Assembly: GCA_026692865.1 (NCBI GenBank)
Contig: JAPLNI010000025.1
Coordinates: 1-64,000, forward strand
Direction: 5' to 3'
DNA: 64,000 nt
Source: Planctomycetota bacterium
Lineage (GTDB): Bacteria > Planctomycetota > Planctomycetia > Pirellulales > Pirellulaceae
How positions within the stretch are numbered: position 1 is the stretch's first letter; each line of letters opens with the position of its first letter. Below, in pieces: positions 37,935-46,054 of the stretch. Both the position numbers and the translations under genes were made by a program. The notes under the pieces are model-generated. The model was not told the DNA's origin. It did no database searches and was given only the letters and a program-made list of their open reading frames with translations.

Positions 37935-40900
37935 TTGAACGAAACTATACGATTGCGAAAACTGCGATTCTTGTCCGCCATGGCTGCGGCAGCAGGCGGA
38001 CTCTTCGGAGCATCCGTGTTTACACCCGGAGCACCCCTCGGGGCGACAGCCACTTATGCGCAGTTGATGGCTCCCCCCAGTGGAACCAGCCCAAGTCCTA
38101 ACACGACTTCGGTACCAACACAGAGCGGTTTAGTTGCCCCGCCAATGAATGCGAGCACCCCAGCAACTCCAACACTCACAGCCACAGCAGCAGTAACGCC
38201 ACCGGCGAACCCACTGCGTGATCAAGCTGTTGCTCTTTCAGCACAAGCCAAACTGTTTTTGAGTCGTGGCGATCTTGCTAACGCTCAGCAGTTTGTTGAA
38301 CGAGCCAACGCGCTTCGCGTTCCAGACTCGGCCTACACAACAGGTCAGTTGCGACCTTGGCAAGTCGCAATGGAGATCGAACGAGCTCAACGAAGCCGAT
38401 CCTCCGGACTTGTATCGACCGGTGCACCGGCCGCAGGTGTGACGACGGCCGCTGCCACACAAACAATGGCCCAAGGCAACATCAATTCAGGTGTATTCCA
38501 GCCTGCCAACGATGCAACTCAAATTACACAAGCTGGCGCAACAAGTCCTAGTGATACTCCTCAAGCCGGAAGCACAGGCGAGCAACTCTATCGGAAAGGG
38601 ATGGACGAGCTTGTCAAAGGCAATCGCCAAACCGCGATCGATACCTTCACTGATGCGTGGAAGTATGAAGCCGAAATGGATAGCATGACTCGCGCTCAAT
38701 TGAAAGACAAGCTGATGTTGCTACAAGGCAATGTCGCTCAAACAGGAAAGCCTGCCGCGGGTGCTAGCAACGCTGGTCAGATGCAAGAAGTCAATCAAGA
38801 ACAAGCGATGGCTCGTCAAAAGATGTGGCGGGAAGTTACCACCGAAATTGCTGAAGCTGAAAAAATGGTGAGCAATGACCCAAGCGGTGCGCTCGACCGT
38901 CTACAAGCCCTGCGACAACGAACGAGCCAATCAAATGCTGACGGAAGCATTCGAAAGAGCCACTTGGCGATGATCGATCGCGTGATCACGAACATTCAAG
39001 CTTACGTTGACCAGAATCGTCCAGCGATCGATCAACAAGAACGCAATCGTCGTATCGAAGACACCATGGCTCTCGAAGCCGCGACGCGTGCACGAATCGA
39101 CGGCGAAATCCAGTCCATGGTTGATCAATACAACGACTTGATGGAAACCGCGAATTACACCGAAGCTGAAATCATCGCGAAAAAGGTCGGACAGCTCGAT
39201 CCAAAATCGCAAATTGCAACTGTCATGCACAGTAACGCGAGACTCGCAAGAAGAATTCACGAACAAAACACCATCGCTGACATGAAGTCAACGAAAGGTG
39301 CAGATGCTTTCACAAGCGTCGATCAGTCCAGCATCCCTATCGACGATCGTATTCCGATGTCTTTTGGCGATGCCCATGATTGGGATACCCTTACTCGAAG
39401 CCGCCGAAAGCTGGGCGATGTTTCGATGCGAATGACACCAGCCGAAAAGATGATTCGGGAAAAAATGATTGAACCCATCGATGTCACATTCGATAATCGA
39501 CCGCTCTCGCAAGCGATGGAAACGATCAATCAAATGACCGGTATTCCAATCTTCATCGATCCGATTGGTATTTCCGCTGAAGGGATCACCAGCGGCCAAC
39601 CGGTAACTCTGCAGCTTGGTGGAACTCCCATCTCGCTCAAGAGCGCCTTGAATTTGATGCTCGATCCGTACGGATTGACCTACACGATCAAGAACGAAGT
39701 TCTAAACATTACCAGCAAGCAAACGATGAATCGTGAACAGATTCAACGAGTTTACAGCGTGAAGGATTTAGTTATTCCAATCCCTAACTTCGTAAGCAAC
39801 TACAACAGTGGTTTAGCTGGAGCTCTGCAGTCTGCTTATCAAGCACACAGCAGCACTCTCCTGGTTCGTACGAACGATGTCTCGGGTTCACAACTTCGCG
39901 ACCAACAACTTGCAACGAACTCCAACGTTTCCTTAAATCCCGATCTATCAACACTCGGGCAGTTCAATGGTGGAGTTCCAGGAATGGGCAACAACCCAAT
40001 GGGTGGTGGAGGTTTCGGTAACATGATGGGCGGTGGACGAGGACCAGTATCCGGTTCCGGTACTCCATTCATTAACGGAAATCCAAATGGAATGGGCGGA
40101 GCTCAATCTCTAGCCGACCCAACGGAACTCATCAACTTGATTCGATCGACGGTTCCGGGCAACTGGGACTCCGAAGAGGACAAGATTGAGTACTTCACTT
40201 CGAACATCAGTTTGATCATCAGTGCACCTTTGGAAACGCAGGAACAAGTTGCAGACCTTCTTAAGCAACTTCGACTGCTCCAAAATCTCCAGGTTACGAT
40301 CGAAGTTCGATTTATCACGCTAGCCGATAACTTCTTTGAGAAGATGGGGATCGACTTCGACTTCAATATTCGCGACAAGAAGCTCAATGGTGCTGGACTT
40401 CCACGAGCGGACGAGGGAAGTGCATCGATTGGTTTGAGTGCGGCGACGGGTACGGTTCCTGTACCGACGACCAATCTGGATGTTCAATTCCGACAAGCAA
40501 GCTTTGGTGTGACGCCACAGTTTGGTGGTGGTACTGTTACCGACGGTGCCCAGCTAGGATTCGCTATTCTCAGCGACTTGGAGTTGTTCTTCTTCCTACA
40601 AGCTGCTCAGGGGGATACACGAACGAACGTTATGCAAGCTCCTAAGGTTACGATGTTCGATGGTCAGCTCGCAAGTATCACGGATCAAGCACAACGACCG
40701 TTTGTTATCGGATTAACTCCGGTCGTTGGCGACTTCGCCGTAGCTCAGCAGCCGATCGTTGTTATCTTGAACGATGGAACCTCGCTGAACGTTCAGTCGG
40801 TTGTATCCCAAGACAAACGCTTTGTTCGAATGACACTATCTCCTTCGTTCACACGAATCGAAGACGCAGATCGAACGTTCACCTTTACCGGAACGACTTC

Positions 40901-41258
40901 CAGTAGAACGGGAACTTCGGTAATAGGACCGGATGGCAAGCCGACAACGAATCGAAACAACGAAGAAACCGTAGTCTCCGGATCGACCGTTCAGTTGCCA
41001 ACGCTTGGTGTTACCAACGTCAGTACAACGGTTAACGTTCCAGACGGGGGTACGATTCTCCTTGGCGGTATCAAACGATTACGTGAAGGTCGAACCGAAC
41101 GTGGTGTACCGATGCTCTCTAAGATTCCTTACATCAACAGACTCTTCAAGAACGTCGCAATTGGACGTGATACCAACACGCTGATGATGACTGTCACACC
41201 GAGAATCATTATTCCGGAAGAGGAAGAAGAAAAGTATCTCGGTTCGTCGCTACCGTAA
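37935..41258 (+). CDS. Secretin (GspD/PilQ-like) outer-membrane channel
   Basis: The product is about 1107 residues. A TTG at 37935 follows AAGGAG by seven bases and begins a basic N-region and signal segment (LRFLSAMAAAAGGLFGAS), so I prefer it; the frame stays open to a TTG at 37863. After an Ala/Thr/Pro-rich region come helical TPR-like segments (about 100-430). An STN/N0-like domain follows (IDVTFDNRPLSQAMETINQM...). Further on are a Gly/Met-rich stretch and an N1-type domain (LIISAPLETQEQVADLLKQL). The secretin core ends with VNVPDGGTILLGGIKR and GVPMLSKIPYINRLFKN. Such proteins form the outer-membrane ring of type II secretion or type IV pili. No other secretion genes are near. Confidence 0.9.
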   Translation: MNETIRLRKLRFLSAMAAAAGGLFGASVFTPGAPLGATATYAQLMAPPSGTSPSPNTTSVPTQSGLVAPPMNASTPATPTLTATAAVTPPANPLRDQAVALSAQAKLFLSRGDLANAQQFVERANALRVPDSAYTTGQLRPWQVAMEIERAQRSRSSGLVSTGAPAAGVTTAAATQTMAQGNINSGVFQPANDATQITQAGATSPSDTPQAGSTGEQLYRKGMDELVKGNRQTAIDTFTDAWKYEAEMDSMTRAQLKDKLMLLQGNVAQTGKPAAGASNAGQMQEVNQEQAMARQKMWREVTTEIAEAEKMVSNDPSGALDRLQALRQRTSQSNADGSIRKSHLAMIDRVITNIQAYVDQNRPAIDQQERNRRIEDTMALEAATRARIDGEIQSMVDQYNDLMETANYTEAEIIAKKVGQLDPKSQIATVMHSNARLARRIHEQNTIADMKSTKGADAFTSVDQSSIPIDDRIPMSFGDAHDWDTLTRSRRKLGDVSMRMTPAEKMIREKMIEPIDVTFDNRPLSQAMETINQMTGIPIFIDPIGISAEGITSGQPVTLQLGGTPISLKSALNLMLDPYGLTYTIKNEVLNITSKQTMNREQIQRVYSVKDLVIPIPNFVSNYNSGLAGALQSAYQAHSSTLLVRTNDVSGSQLRDQQLATNSNVSLNPDLSTLGQFNGGVPGMGNNPMGGGGFGNMMGGGRGPVSGSGTPFINGNPNGMGGAQSLADPTELINLIRSTVPGNWDSEEDKIEYFTSNISLIISAPLETQEQVADLLKQLRLLQNLQVTIEVRFITLADNFFEKMGIDFDFNIRDKKLNGAGLPRADEGSASIGLSAATGTVPVPTTNLDVQFRQASFGVTPQFGGGTVTDGAQLGFAILSDLELFFFLQAAQGDTRTNVMQAPKVTMFDGQLASITDQAQRPFVIGLTPVVGDFAVAQQPIVVILNDGTSLNVQSVVSQDKRFVRMTLSPSFTRIEDADRTFTFTGTTSSRTGTSVIGPDGKPTTNRNNEETVVSGSTVQLPTLGVTNVSTTVNVPDGGTILLGGIKRLREGRTERGVPMLSKIPYINRLFKNVAIGRDTNTLMMTVTPRIIIPEEEEEKYLGSSLP

Positions 41259-41270
41259 GCGGTTAGTGTA

Positions 41271-41390
41271 GCCGGATGAAAATGCCATTTTCCCTGAGCC
41301 TTAGGCGCTAGCCTCGGGTGCTACAGGGCAATTGGTTGGAAAATCGAAACCCGTGGCTAGCGCCATCGGCTCAGGTTTTCGTCAGGCCAG
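41271..41390 (+). repeat. ~110-bp palindromic interspersed element, copy A
   Basis: The element starts GGATGAAAATGCCATTTTCC and contains CTGAGCCTTAGGCGCTAGCC near the left. It ends with GTGGCTAGCGCCATCGGCTC then AGGTTTTCGTCAGGCC, so its two sides are inverted copies around a variable core. It lies between the secretin gene and the terminator before mfd. Closely matching copies are at 51197-51306 (opposite orientation) and 9035-9142 (degenerate), and a split one lies inside mfd. Confidence 0.85.
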
Positions 41391-41428
41391 TCTATGTGTG
41401 TCAAAAGAAACAAATGACTTACTAAAAG

Positions 41429-41451
41429 CGAGACTTCATGTCTCGTTTTTT
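41429..41451. terminator. Probable rho-independent terminator
   Basis: CGAGAC-TTCAT-GTCTCG followed by six T residues forms a terminator for plus-strand transcription leaving the secretin gene. On the minus strand the same stem is followed by CTTTT, so it may also stop transcripts from the convergent mfd gene, whose stop codon is at 41455. It is the clearest intrinsic terminator in the window. Confidence 0.72.
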
Positions 41452-41454
41452 GCA

Positions 41455-44400
41455 TTATGTCTTTGGATTGCGAAGAACCATCTGAGCGATCTCAAGAAGC
41501 TGGTTGGTTTGACCTTCGATGGGCCAATAAGCTTTTTGTTGGTCCAGCACACGAAGATGACCTTGATGGAGTCTTGTAAGCTGCTCGATGCGATTGCGAT
41601 CTGTGTATGTAAAGACCATGAAGTCATCTTCGGTCGAAATACATTTAATCGACCAAAGAGCCGCATCGATTCTTAGTTCGGCGACTTCCAAAAGCTTCTC
41701 AACTTCGCGCGGTGGATTCCCAAAGCGATCTTCTAACTCTTGACGAAGTTCCTGCAATTTGCGAATGTCATCCATCCGAGTCAATCGACGATAAAGATCA
41801 ATCTTATGGCGAATCTCGGGCACATACTCAGCAGGAAGAAACCCTTCGATGGCCAGGTTGATTTCAACATCGATCGATAACTTCGGCTTTTGATGTTTGA
41901 TTTTTCGAACTGCCGACTCAAGCAGTTGGCAATAAAGTTCATAACCAATCGCAGCGATGTGTCCGCTTTGCTGCGTTCCAAGTAAATTACCCGCCCCACG
42001 AATCTCTAAGTCTCGCATCGCGATTCCAAATCCGGCACCAATTTGCGAGTACTCCTCAATCGCATGCATGCGACGCGCTGCATCCGGATTGAGATGTTTG
42101 TTGCGATCGACCAGCAAGTAGCAGTACGCTTGATGCTTGTATCTCCCAACACGTCCTCGCAATTGATGCAACTCGGAGAGTCCGTATCGGTCTGCCGCAT
42201 CAATGAAAATCGTATTTGCATTGGGAATATCTAAGCCGCTTTCGATAATCGTCGTGGCAAGAAGGATATCGTAACGATGGTCAATAAAATCGATCATCAC
42301 TTGTTCAAGCTGATGCTCGGGCATCTGGCCGTGGCCGATAATGATCCTGGCATCTGGTACAAGCCGCTGGAGTCTTGCAGCCAAAGCACCCATATCTTGA
42401 ATTCGATTATGGACAAAGTAGATTTGACCACCGCGATTAAGCTCACGCATGATCGCATTTCGAATAATGGCATCATCAAATCGCACGACCCGCGTTTCGA
42501 TCGACAATCTTTCTTCCGGAGCCGTTTCCAAGTTCGAGATATCACGAACACCGACCAGTGACATGTGCAAAGTTCGCGGGATAGGCGTTGCAGAAAGAGT
42601 GAGCAAGTCCACATTGGGCCGTTGCTGCTTAAGTCGCTCTTTTACAGCGACTCCGAAGCGTTGTTCTTCATCGATGATAACCAAACCCAAATTGAAAAAG
42701 TCGACATCCTCGGAAGCCAAGCGATGGGTTCCGATAACAAGATCGACTTGTCCTTTGGCTAACTTTGCAAGTGTTTCTTTCTGCTCCTTGCCGGTGCAAA
42801 ATCGACTCAGTTTCGCGACGTCGAATGGAAACTCGGCCATCCGTTCGCAAAAGGTTTTGTAATGCTGTTCGGCGAGTACCGTCGTCGGGACAAGTACGGC
42901 GACTTGGTAGCCGCTATCGATGGCTTTGAAGGCCGCTCGCATCGCGACTTCTGTTTTTCCGAAGCCTACGTCGCCGCAGATCAAACGATCCATAGGGCGA
43001 CTGGAGACCATGTCTTTTTTCAGAGCATTGATCGCCGTCATTTGATCGGGCGTCTCGATATACGGAAACGATGCATCAAACTGATTCTGCCAAACCGTAT
43101 CGGGACTAAACGCGATCCCCGATCGTGAACGACGCTGGGCTTGCATATCTAGAAGCTCAGCAGCCATATCGGTAACCGCTTCTTCGGCCGCTTTTTTCTG
43201 TCGCACCCAGGCCTGCCCACCGATTTTGGCTAGCTTCGGCGTTGCTTTGGTGCCACCGATATATCGCTGAATGAGATCGATCTTGCTGGTCGGCACAAAC
43301 AGCTTCGTCCCCTCGGCAAATTCAATTTCTAAGTGCTCGTGCTTTTGCCCGAGCTTCTCAATCATTTGTAACCCGCGATAGATTCCAATTCCATGCGAAA
43401 GATGAACGACAAGATCTCCTTCGCGAAGATCAAGAAAACTATCCAGCGCGCGCGAGGCAATCTTACGTGCACCGCGTCGCAGCGTGTGCCGCTTGAGCAT
43501 CTGATTCACAGAAAGAATCATCGGTCCAACGGTCCCGATTTCGAACCCTGCGGCAAGGCTTCCAATCTCTAGCTTTGTTCGTTGATCTGCTAAGGACTTG
43601 CTGCTTGCGAGCAACTCTCGCATCCGCGACAACTCCCCATCGTTCCAGCAAAGCACGGTTGCATGTCGCTCTTGATCGACTGCTTGATCGATGATTGTTG
43701 AAAGCTGCTCAAGCTCGCCGGTGATTCTCGAAACATCATTGAACAAGCAGCGATGGATAGCACCAAGGTATCCTTGATCGGCAAGTTGCGTGAGGCTTGC
43801 ATGGCGGTGATCGACGATCGCTGCCATGACTCGATCAACTGGCTGAAAACGATCTGGAAAAGGGATCCGATCAAGAAAAGCTTTCGCGACATGTTGAATG
43901 GAAATCGGTTCGTACAGATAGACAACGGCATCGTCAGGTAAATAATCCAGCAGCGATGACTCGGTGGTTTCGTTTCCCTTTGCTTTTGGCAAAGCGATCG
44001 TTTCCATACGATCGATCGACTTTTGGGTTACCGCATCGAACATACGGATCGATTCGACTTCGTTATCAAACCACTCAATCCGAATCGGCTCAGGCAAATC
44101 AGGTGGGAAGACATCCAAGATGCCACCACGCACCGTAAATTCGCCTGGAAGCTGAACACTCGTGGTAGTCAAGTAACCGGCAGCCGCTAGCCATGCTCTC
44201 AAGTCGGCGAGATTTTCAACCGTGCCTTGCTTGATCACACGACGACTACTGCGAATCGAATCGGGGCTTGGGACAGCGTGCATCAAAGCAGGCAGCGTAG
44301 TGACTACGAGTGCGGGCGGTGATGGTTTTGCAACCGACTTTTGCTTGGCCGATTGATTGAGCTGGCTTTCGAGCTTGCTGAGCACTTGCAAACGCTGAAC

Positions 44401-45009
44401 GACTTCTTGCTGAAGTAGCGATTCGATCTCAGCGTCGTCCGATGCCTGCGGGAAGATCTCGCAAGTACGTTCCAACAAGTAATCCAAATCGCGAACGATC
44501 GTATCGATATCGACCGGTTGTGGCACAATCACAACCGCCGTGCGAGGCTTGGCAATCTGCGAAGCCGCAATCAAAGGAGCAGCCGCGTTGGGCCATACAC
44601 CTTCCCAAGTGATTGCGTTATTCCTGTCCCAGGATTCAAGAGCCGCAACGAACTCCGGTAGCGCGACCATCACTCTCAGCGCAACATCGACACCGCGAGG
44701 CTGGGGTGATGAAAAGGGCATTTTCCCTGAGCCGTCGGCGCTAGCCGCGGGTTTCTCGTTCCTAGTTACATTCACTTGCTTTGTATTAGGATTATCCGGT
44801 TCCGCTTTGACTTTTTTGCCAGCAGTAGTGGAGGGCGAAACCGTAGATGCTTTTCGGCTAACTTTGGTAGAGCCGACATTCGGAGCTACTGCCGTCGGCT
44901 CAGGTTTGATGACGCTTGGCTTGGGCTGTATCGCTGGCTTGGAGAGACCTAACTTGGAGGCCTCCTTTGCCGAAAAATCCGTTAGCTTTAGCGGTTTTCC
45001 TCGCGTCAT
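41455..45009 (-). CDS. mfd: Transcription-repair coupling factor
   Basis: Mfd removes RNA polymerase stalled at lesions and recruits UvrA. At 1184 residues it is slightly longer than usual. The first ~105 residues are a low-complexity basic, Pro/Ser/Thr extension whose DNA contains parts of the ~110-bp repeat family. A UvrB-like region follows (QLPGEFTVRGGILDVFPPD). Then come the polymerase-binding domain (DLVVHLSHGIGIYRGL), translocase motifs ICGDVGFGKTEVAMRAAFKA (Walker A) and LVIIDEEQRFGV (DEEQ), SATPIPRTL, and the C-terminal TRCF domain. The start codon overlaps the rsmG stop as ATGA, so the two genes are translationally coupled. Confidence 0.96.
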   Translation of the reverse strand: MTRGKPLKLTDFSAKEASKLGLSKPAIQPKPSVIKPEPTAVAPNVGSTKVSRKASTVSPSTTAGKKVKAEPDNPNTKQVNVTRNEKPAASADGSGKMPFSSPQPRGVDVALRVMVALPEFVAALESWDRNNAITWEGVWPNAAAPLIAASQIAKPRTAVVIVPQPVDIDTIVRDLDYLLERTCEIFPQASDDAEIESLLQQEVVQRLQVLSKLESQLNQSAKQKSVAKPSPPALVVTTLPALMHAVPSPDSIRSSRRVIKQGTVENLADLRAWLAAAGYLTTTSVQLPGEFTVRGGILDVFPPDLPEPIRIEWFDNEVESIRMFDAVTQKSIDRMETIALPKAKGNETTESSLLDYLPDDAVVYLYEPISIQHVAKAFLDRIPFPDRFQPVDRVMAAIVDHRHASLTQLADQGYLGAIHRCLFNDVSRITGELEQLSTIIDQAVDQERHATVLCWNDGELSRMRELLASSKSLADQRTKLEIGSLAAGFEIGTVGPMILSVNQMLKRHTLRRGARKIASRALDSFLDLREGDLVVHLSHGIGIYRGLQMIEKLGQKHEHLEIEFAEGTKLFVPTSKIDLIQRYIGGTKATPKLAKIGGQAWVRQKKAAEEAVTDMAAELLDMQAQRRSRSGIAFSPDTVWQNQFDASFPYIETPDQMTAINALKKDMVSSRPMDRLICGDVGFGKTEVAMRAAFKAIDSGYQVAVLVPTTVLAEQHYKTFCERMAEFPFDVAKLSRFCTGKEQKETLAKLAKGQVDLVIGTHRLASEDVDFFNLGLVIIDEEQRFGVAVKERLKQQRPNVDLLTLSATPIPRTLHMSLVGVRDISNLETAPEERLSIETRVVRFDDAIIRNAIMRELNRGGQIYFVHNRIQDMGALAARLQRLVPDARIIIGHGQMPEHQLEQVMIDFIDHRYDILLATTIIESGLDIPNANTIFIDAADRYGLSELHQLRGRVGRYKHQAYCYLLVDRNKHLNPDAARRMHAIEEYSQIGAGFGIAMRDLEIRGAGNLLGTQQSGHIAAIGYELYCQLLESAVRKIKHQKPKLSIDVEINLAIEGFLPAEYVPEIRHKIDLYRRLTRMDDIRKLQELRQELEDRFGNPPREVEKLLEVAELRIDAALWSIKCISTEDDFMVFTYTDRNRIEQLTRLHQGHLRVLDQQKAYWPIEGQTNQLLEIAQMVLRNPKT
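44701..44915. repeat. Repeat-family sequence inside the mfd coding region
   Basis: At 44704-44751 the plus strand reads GGTGATGAAAAGGGCATTTT, then CCCTGAGCCGTCGGCGCTAG and CCGCGGGT, matching the left end of the ~110-bp intergenic element. At 44889-44910 GCTACTGCCGTCGGCTCAGG matches its right end. The two ends are 130 bases apart, further than in the intergenic copies, so the element is split or expanded. The frame stays open and the sequence encodes about residues 33-103 of Mfd. Confidence 0.7.
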
Positions 45010-45079
45010 TCTGACTCTTTGGGAACATCACTTTTCGCGACTTCACCTGGGCGAAGTCTACGAAGACTCAGAATGACGC
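45005..45079. repeat. Inverted repeat at the rsmG-mfd junction
   Basis: CGTCATTCTGACTC at 45005-45018 and GACTCAGAATGACG at 45066-45079 are inverted copies with one mismatch in fourteen. They enclose the last 21 or so codons of rsmG, and the left arm contains the rsmG stop and the mfd start. CGTCATTCTGA is a common terminal sequence of small palindromic repeats in several bacterial groups, by my recollection. Confidence 0.65.
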
Positions 45080-45710
45080 TGTCGGATGTAGTGTCAGGCA
45101 TGAGATAAGAATCGGCTTTACGCAATTCGATGTTCTTAAGAAGGCCCAGATGCCTGGCTTCGGCTCGTTCCTCGACCCACTTAGGACCTTTGATTGCAAG
45201 CAACCTGCCAAACGTATGCCAGTAAGCGTCTAACCAACGGCATATCTTTGGCAAAGGCCCAACTGCTCTCATAACCAACGAATCATAACGAAAATCGTCG
45301 AGCACCTTTCGAACGTCGGTCGCATAGACAGGCGTTTTTAGCTTGAGTGATTTCGAAATCGATTCGACGACGCGTGCTTTTTTCGCGACGCTATCGCAAA
45401 GTGTGACCTGAACATCTGGCCGAAGAATGGCGACCACTAATCCCGGTACTCCACCACCTGTTCCAACATCCAGGATCTCCTCATTCGGGGCGAGCAAGTG
45501 AGCAAGTCGCACCGAGTCCAAAAGATCGCGCTTGGCAAAAAGATCGAAGTTCGTGTGCCGCGTAAGATTGATTTTCTCATTCCAATCCCAAAGCTGACGG
45601 CAGTATTCCTCAAGAGGTTTCCAACGGTCCTGATCGATTCCCTTAATACCAATCGCCGCAGCAGCCTGAGCGAGAGTCGTGGATGGTGGTTGACTTTGCG
45701 TGATTTCCAA
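45006..45710 (-). CDS. rsmG: 16S rRNA (guanine-527-N7)-methyltransferase
   Basis: RsmG (GidB) methylates N7 of G527 in 16S rRNA using S-adenosylmethionine. The 234-residue protein has the family features: NEKINLTRHTNFDLFAKRDLLDSVRLAHLL, the SAM-binding EEILDVGTGGGVPGLVVAIL, then VTLCDSVAKKARVVESIS and VMRAVGPLPKICRWL. The C-terminal tail (LRPGEVAKSDVPKESE) is encoded inside an inverted repeat and may have been replaced by it. The gene overlaps mfd by four bases and is upstream of it in the same operon. Confidence 0.94.
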   Translation of the reverse strand: MEITQSQPPSTTLAQAAAAIGIKGIDQDRWKPLEEYCRQLWDWNEKINLTRHTNFDLFAKRDLLDSVRLAHLLAPNEEILDVGTGGGVPGLVVAILRPDVQVTLCDSVAKKARVVESISKSLKLKTPVYATDVRKVLDDFRYDSLVMRAVGPLPKICRWLDAYWHTFGRLLAIKGPKWVEERAEARHLGLLKNIELRKADSYLMPDTTSDSVILSLRRLRPGEVAKSDVPKESE

Positions 45711-46054
45711 GGCTTTTTCAATTCAAAAAGGGACTAGCGAGAGACCTAAAGTATATCTAGTTCCTCGTTTTCGTGCAGGGACGAATTTAGCCCGCAGAGC
45801 CAGATAGACGAATTGCTTGTGCGGGATTTTTCTGCGAGTCACAACGCTCGCCCCAAAGCTGTGACAAGTCACAGCTTTGGAGTGCTCCGGCTCGGCGGAG
45901 CTTTAAGACTTATCTATCGGGTCTCAATCTAAAAAGTCTTTGCTAACCAATCGATTGAGTTGTCGCGCGAGGCTCTTTCTTTTCCTAACATCGCTCGCCC
46001 CAAAGCTGTGACAAGTCACAGCACTCCAAAGGTACTGTACTCTTAACGCTCAAA
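45711..46054. other. Repeat-bearing intergenic region
   Basis: This 344-bp gap lies upstream of rsmG and downstream of the TPR lipoprotein gene, and should contain the rsmG-mfd promoter in its left part. The rest is largely the palindromic element at 45855-46031, described separately. No frame with coding features was seen. Confidence 0.5.
45855..46031. repeat. Palindromic element related to the lnt-downstream repeats
   Basis: It carries GCTGTGACAAGTCACAGC twice (45858-45875 and 46005-46022). The first copy runs directly into TTTGGAGTGCTCCGGCTCGG and CGGAGCTTTAAGACTTATC. The inner unit is bounded by CTTTGGAGTGC and, at its right end, GCACTCCAAAG, which are exact inverted repeats of 11 bases. 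CTTTAAGACTTATC and the downstream GGTCTC stretch match the units at 19853-20123, but the first hairpin has a different stem. Confidence 0.8.

Noticed and set aside
39839-40072. Pro-rich minus-strand frame inside the secretin gene
   Set aside because: It is again the complement of a Gly/Met-rich stretch of the real gene.
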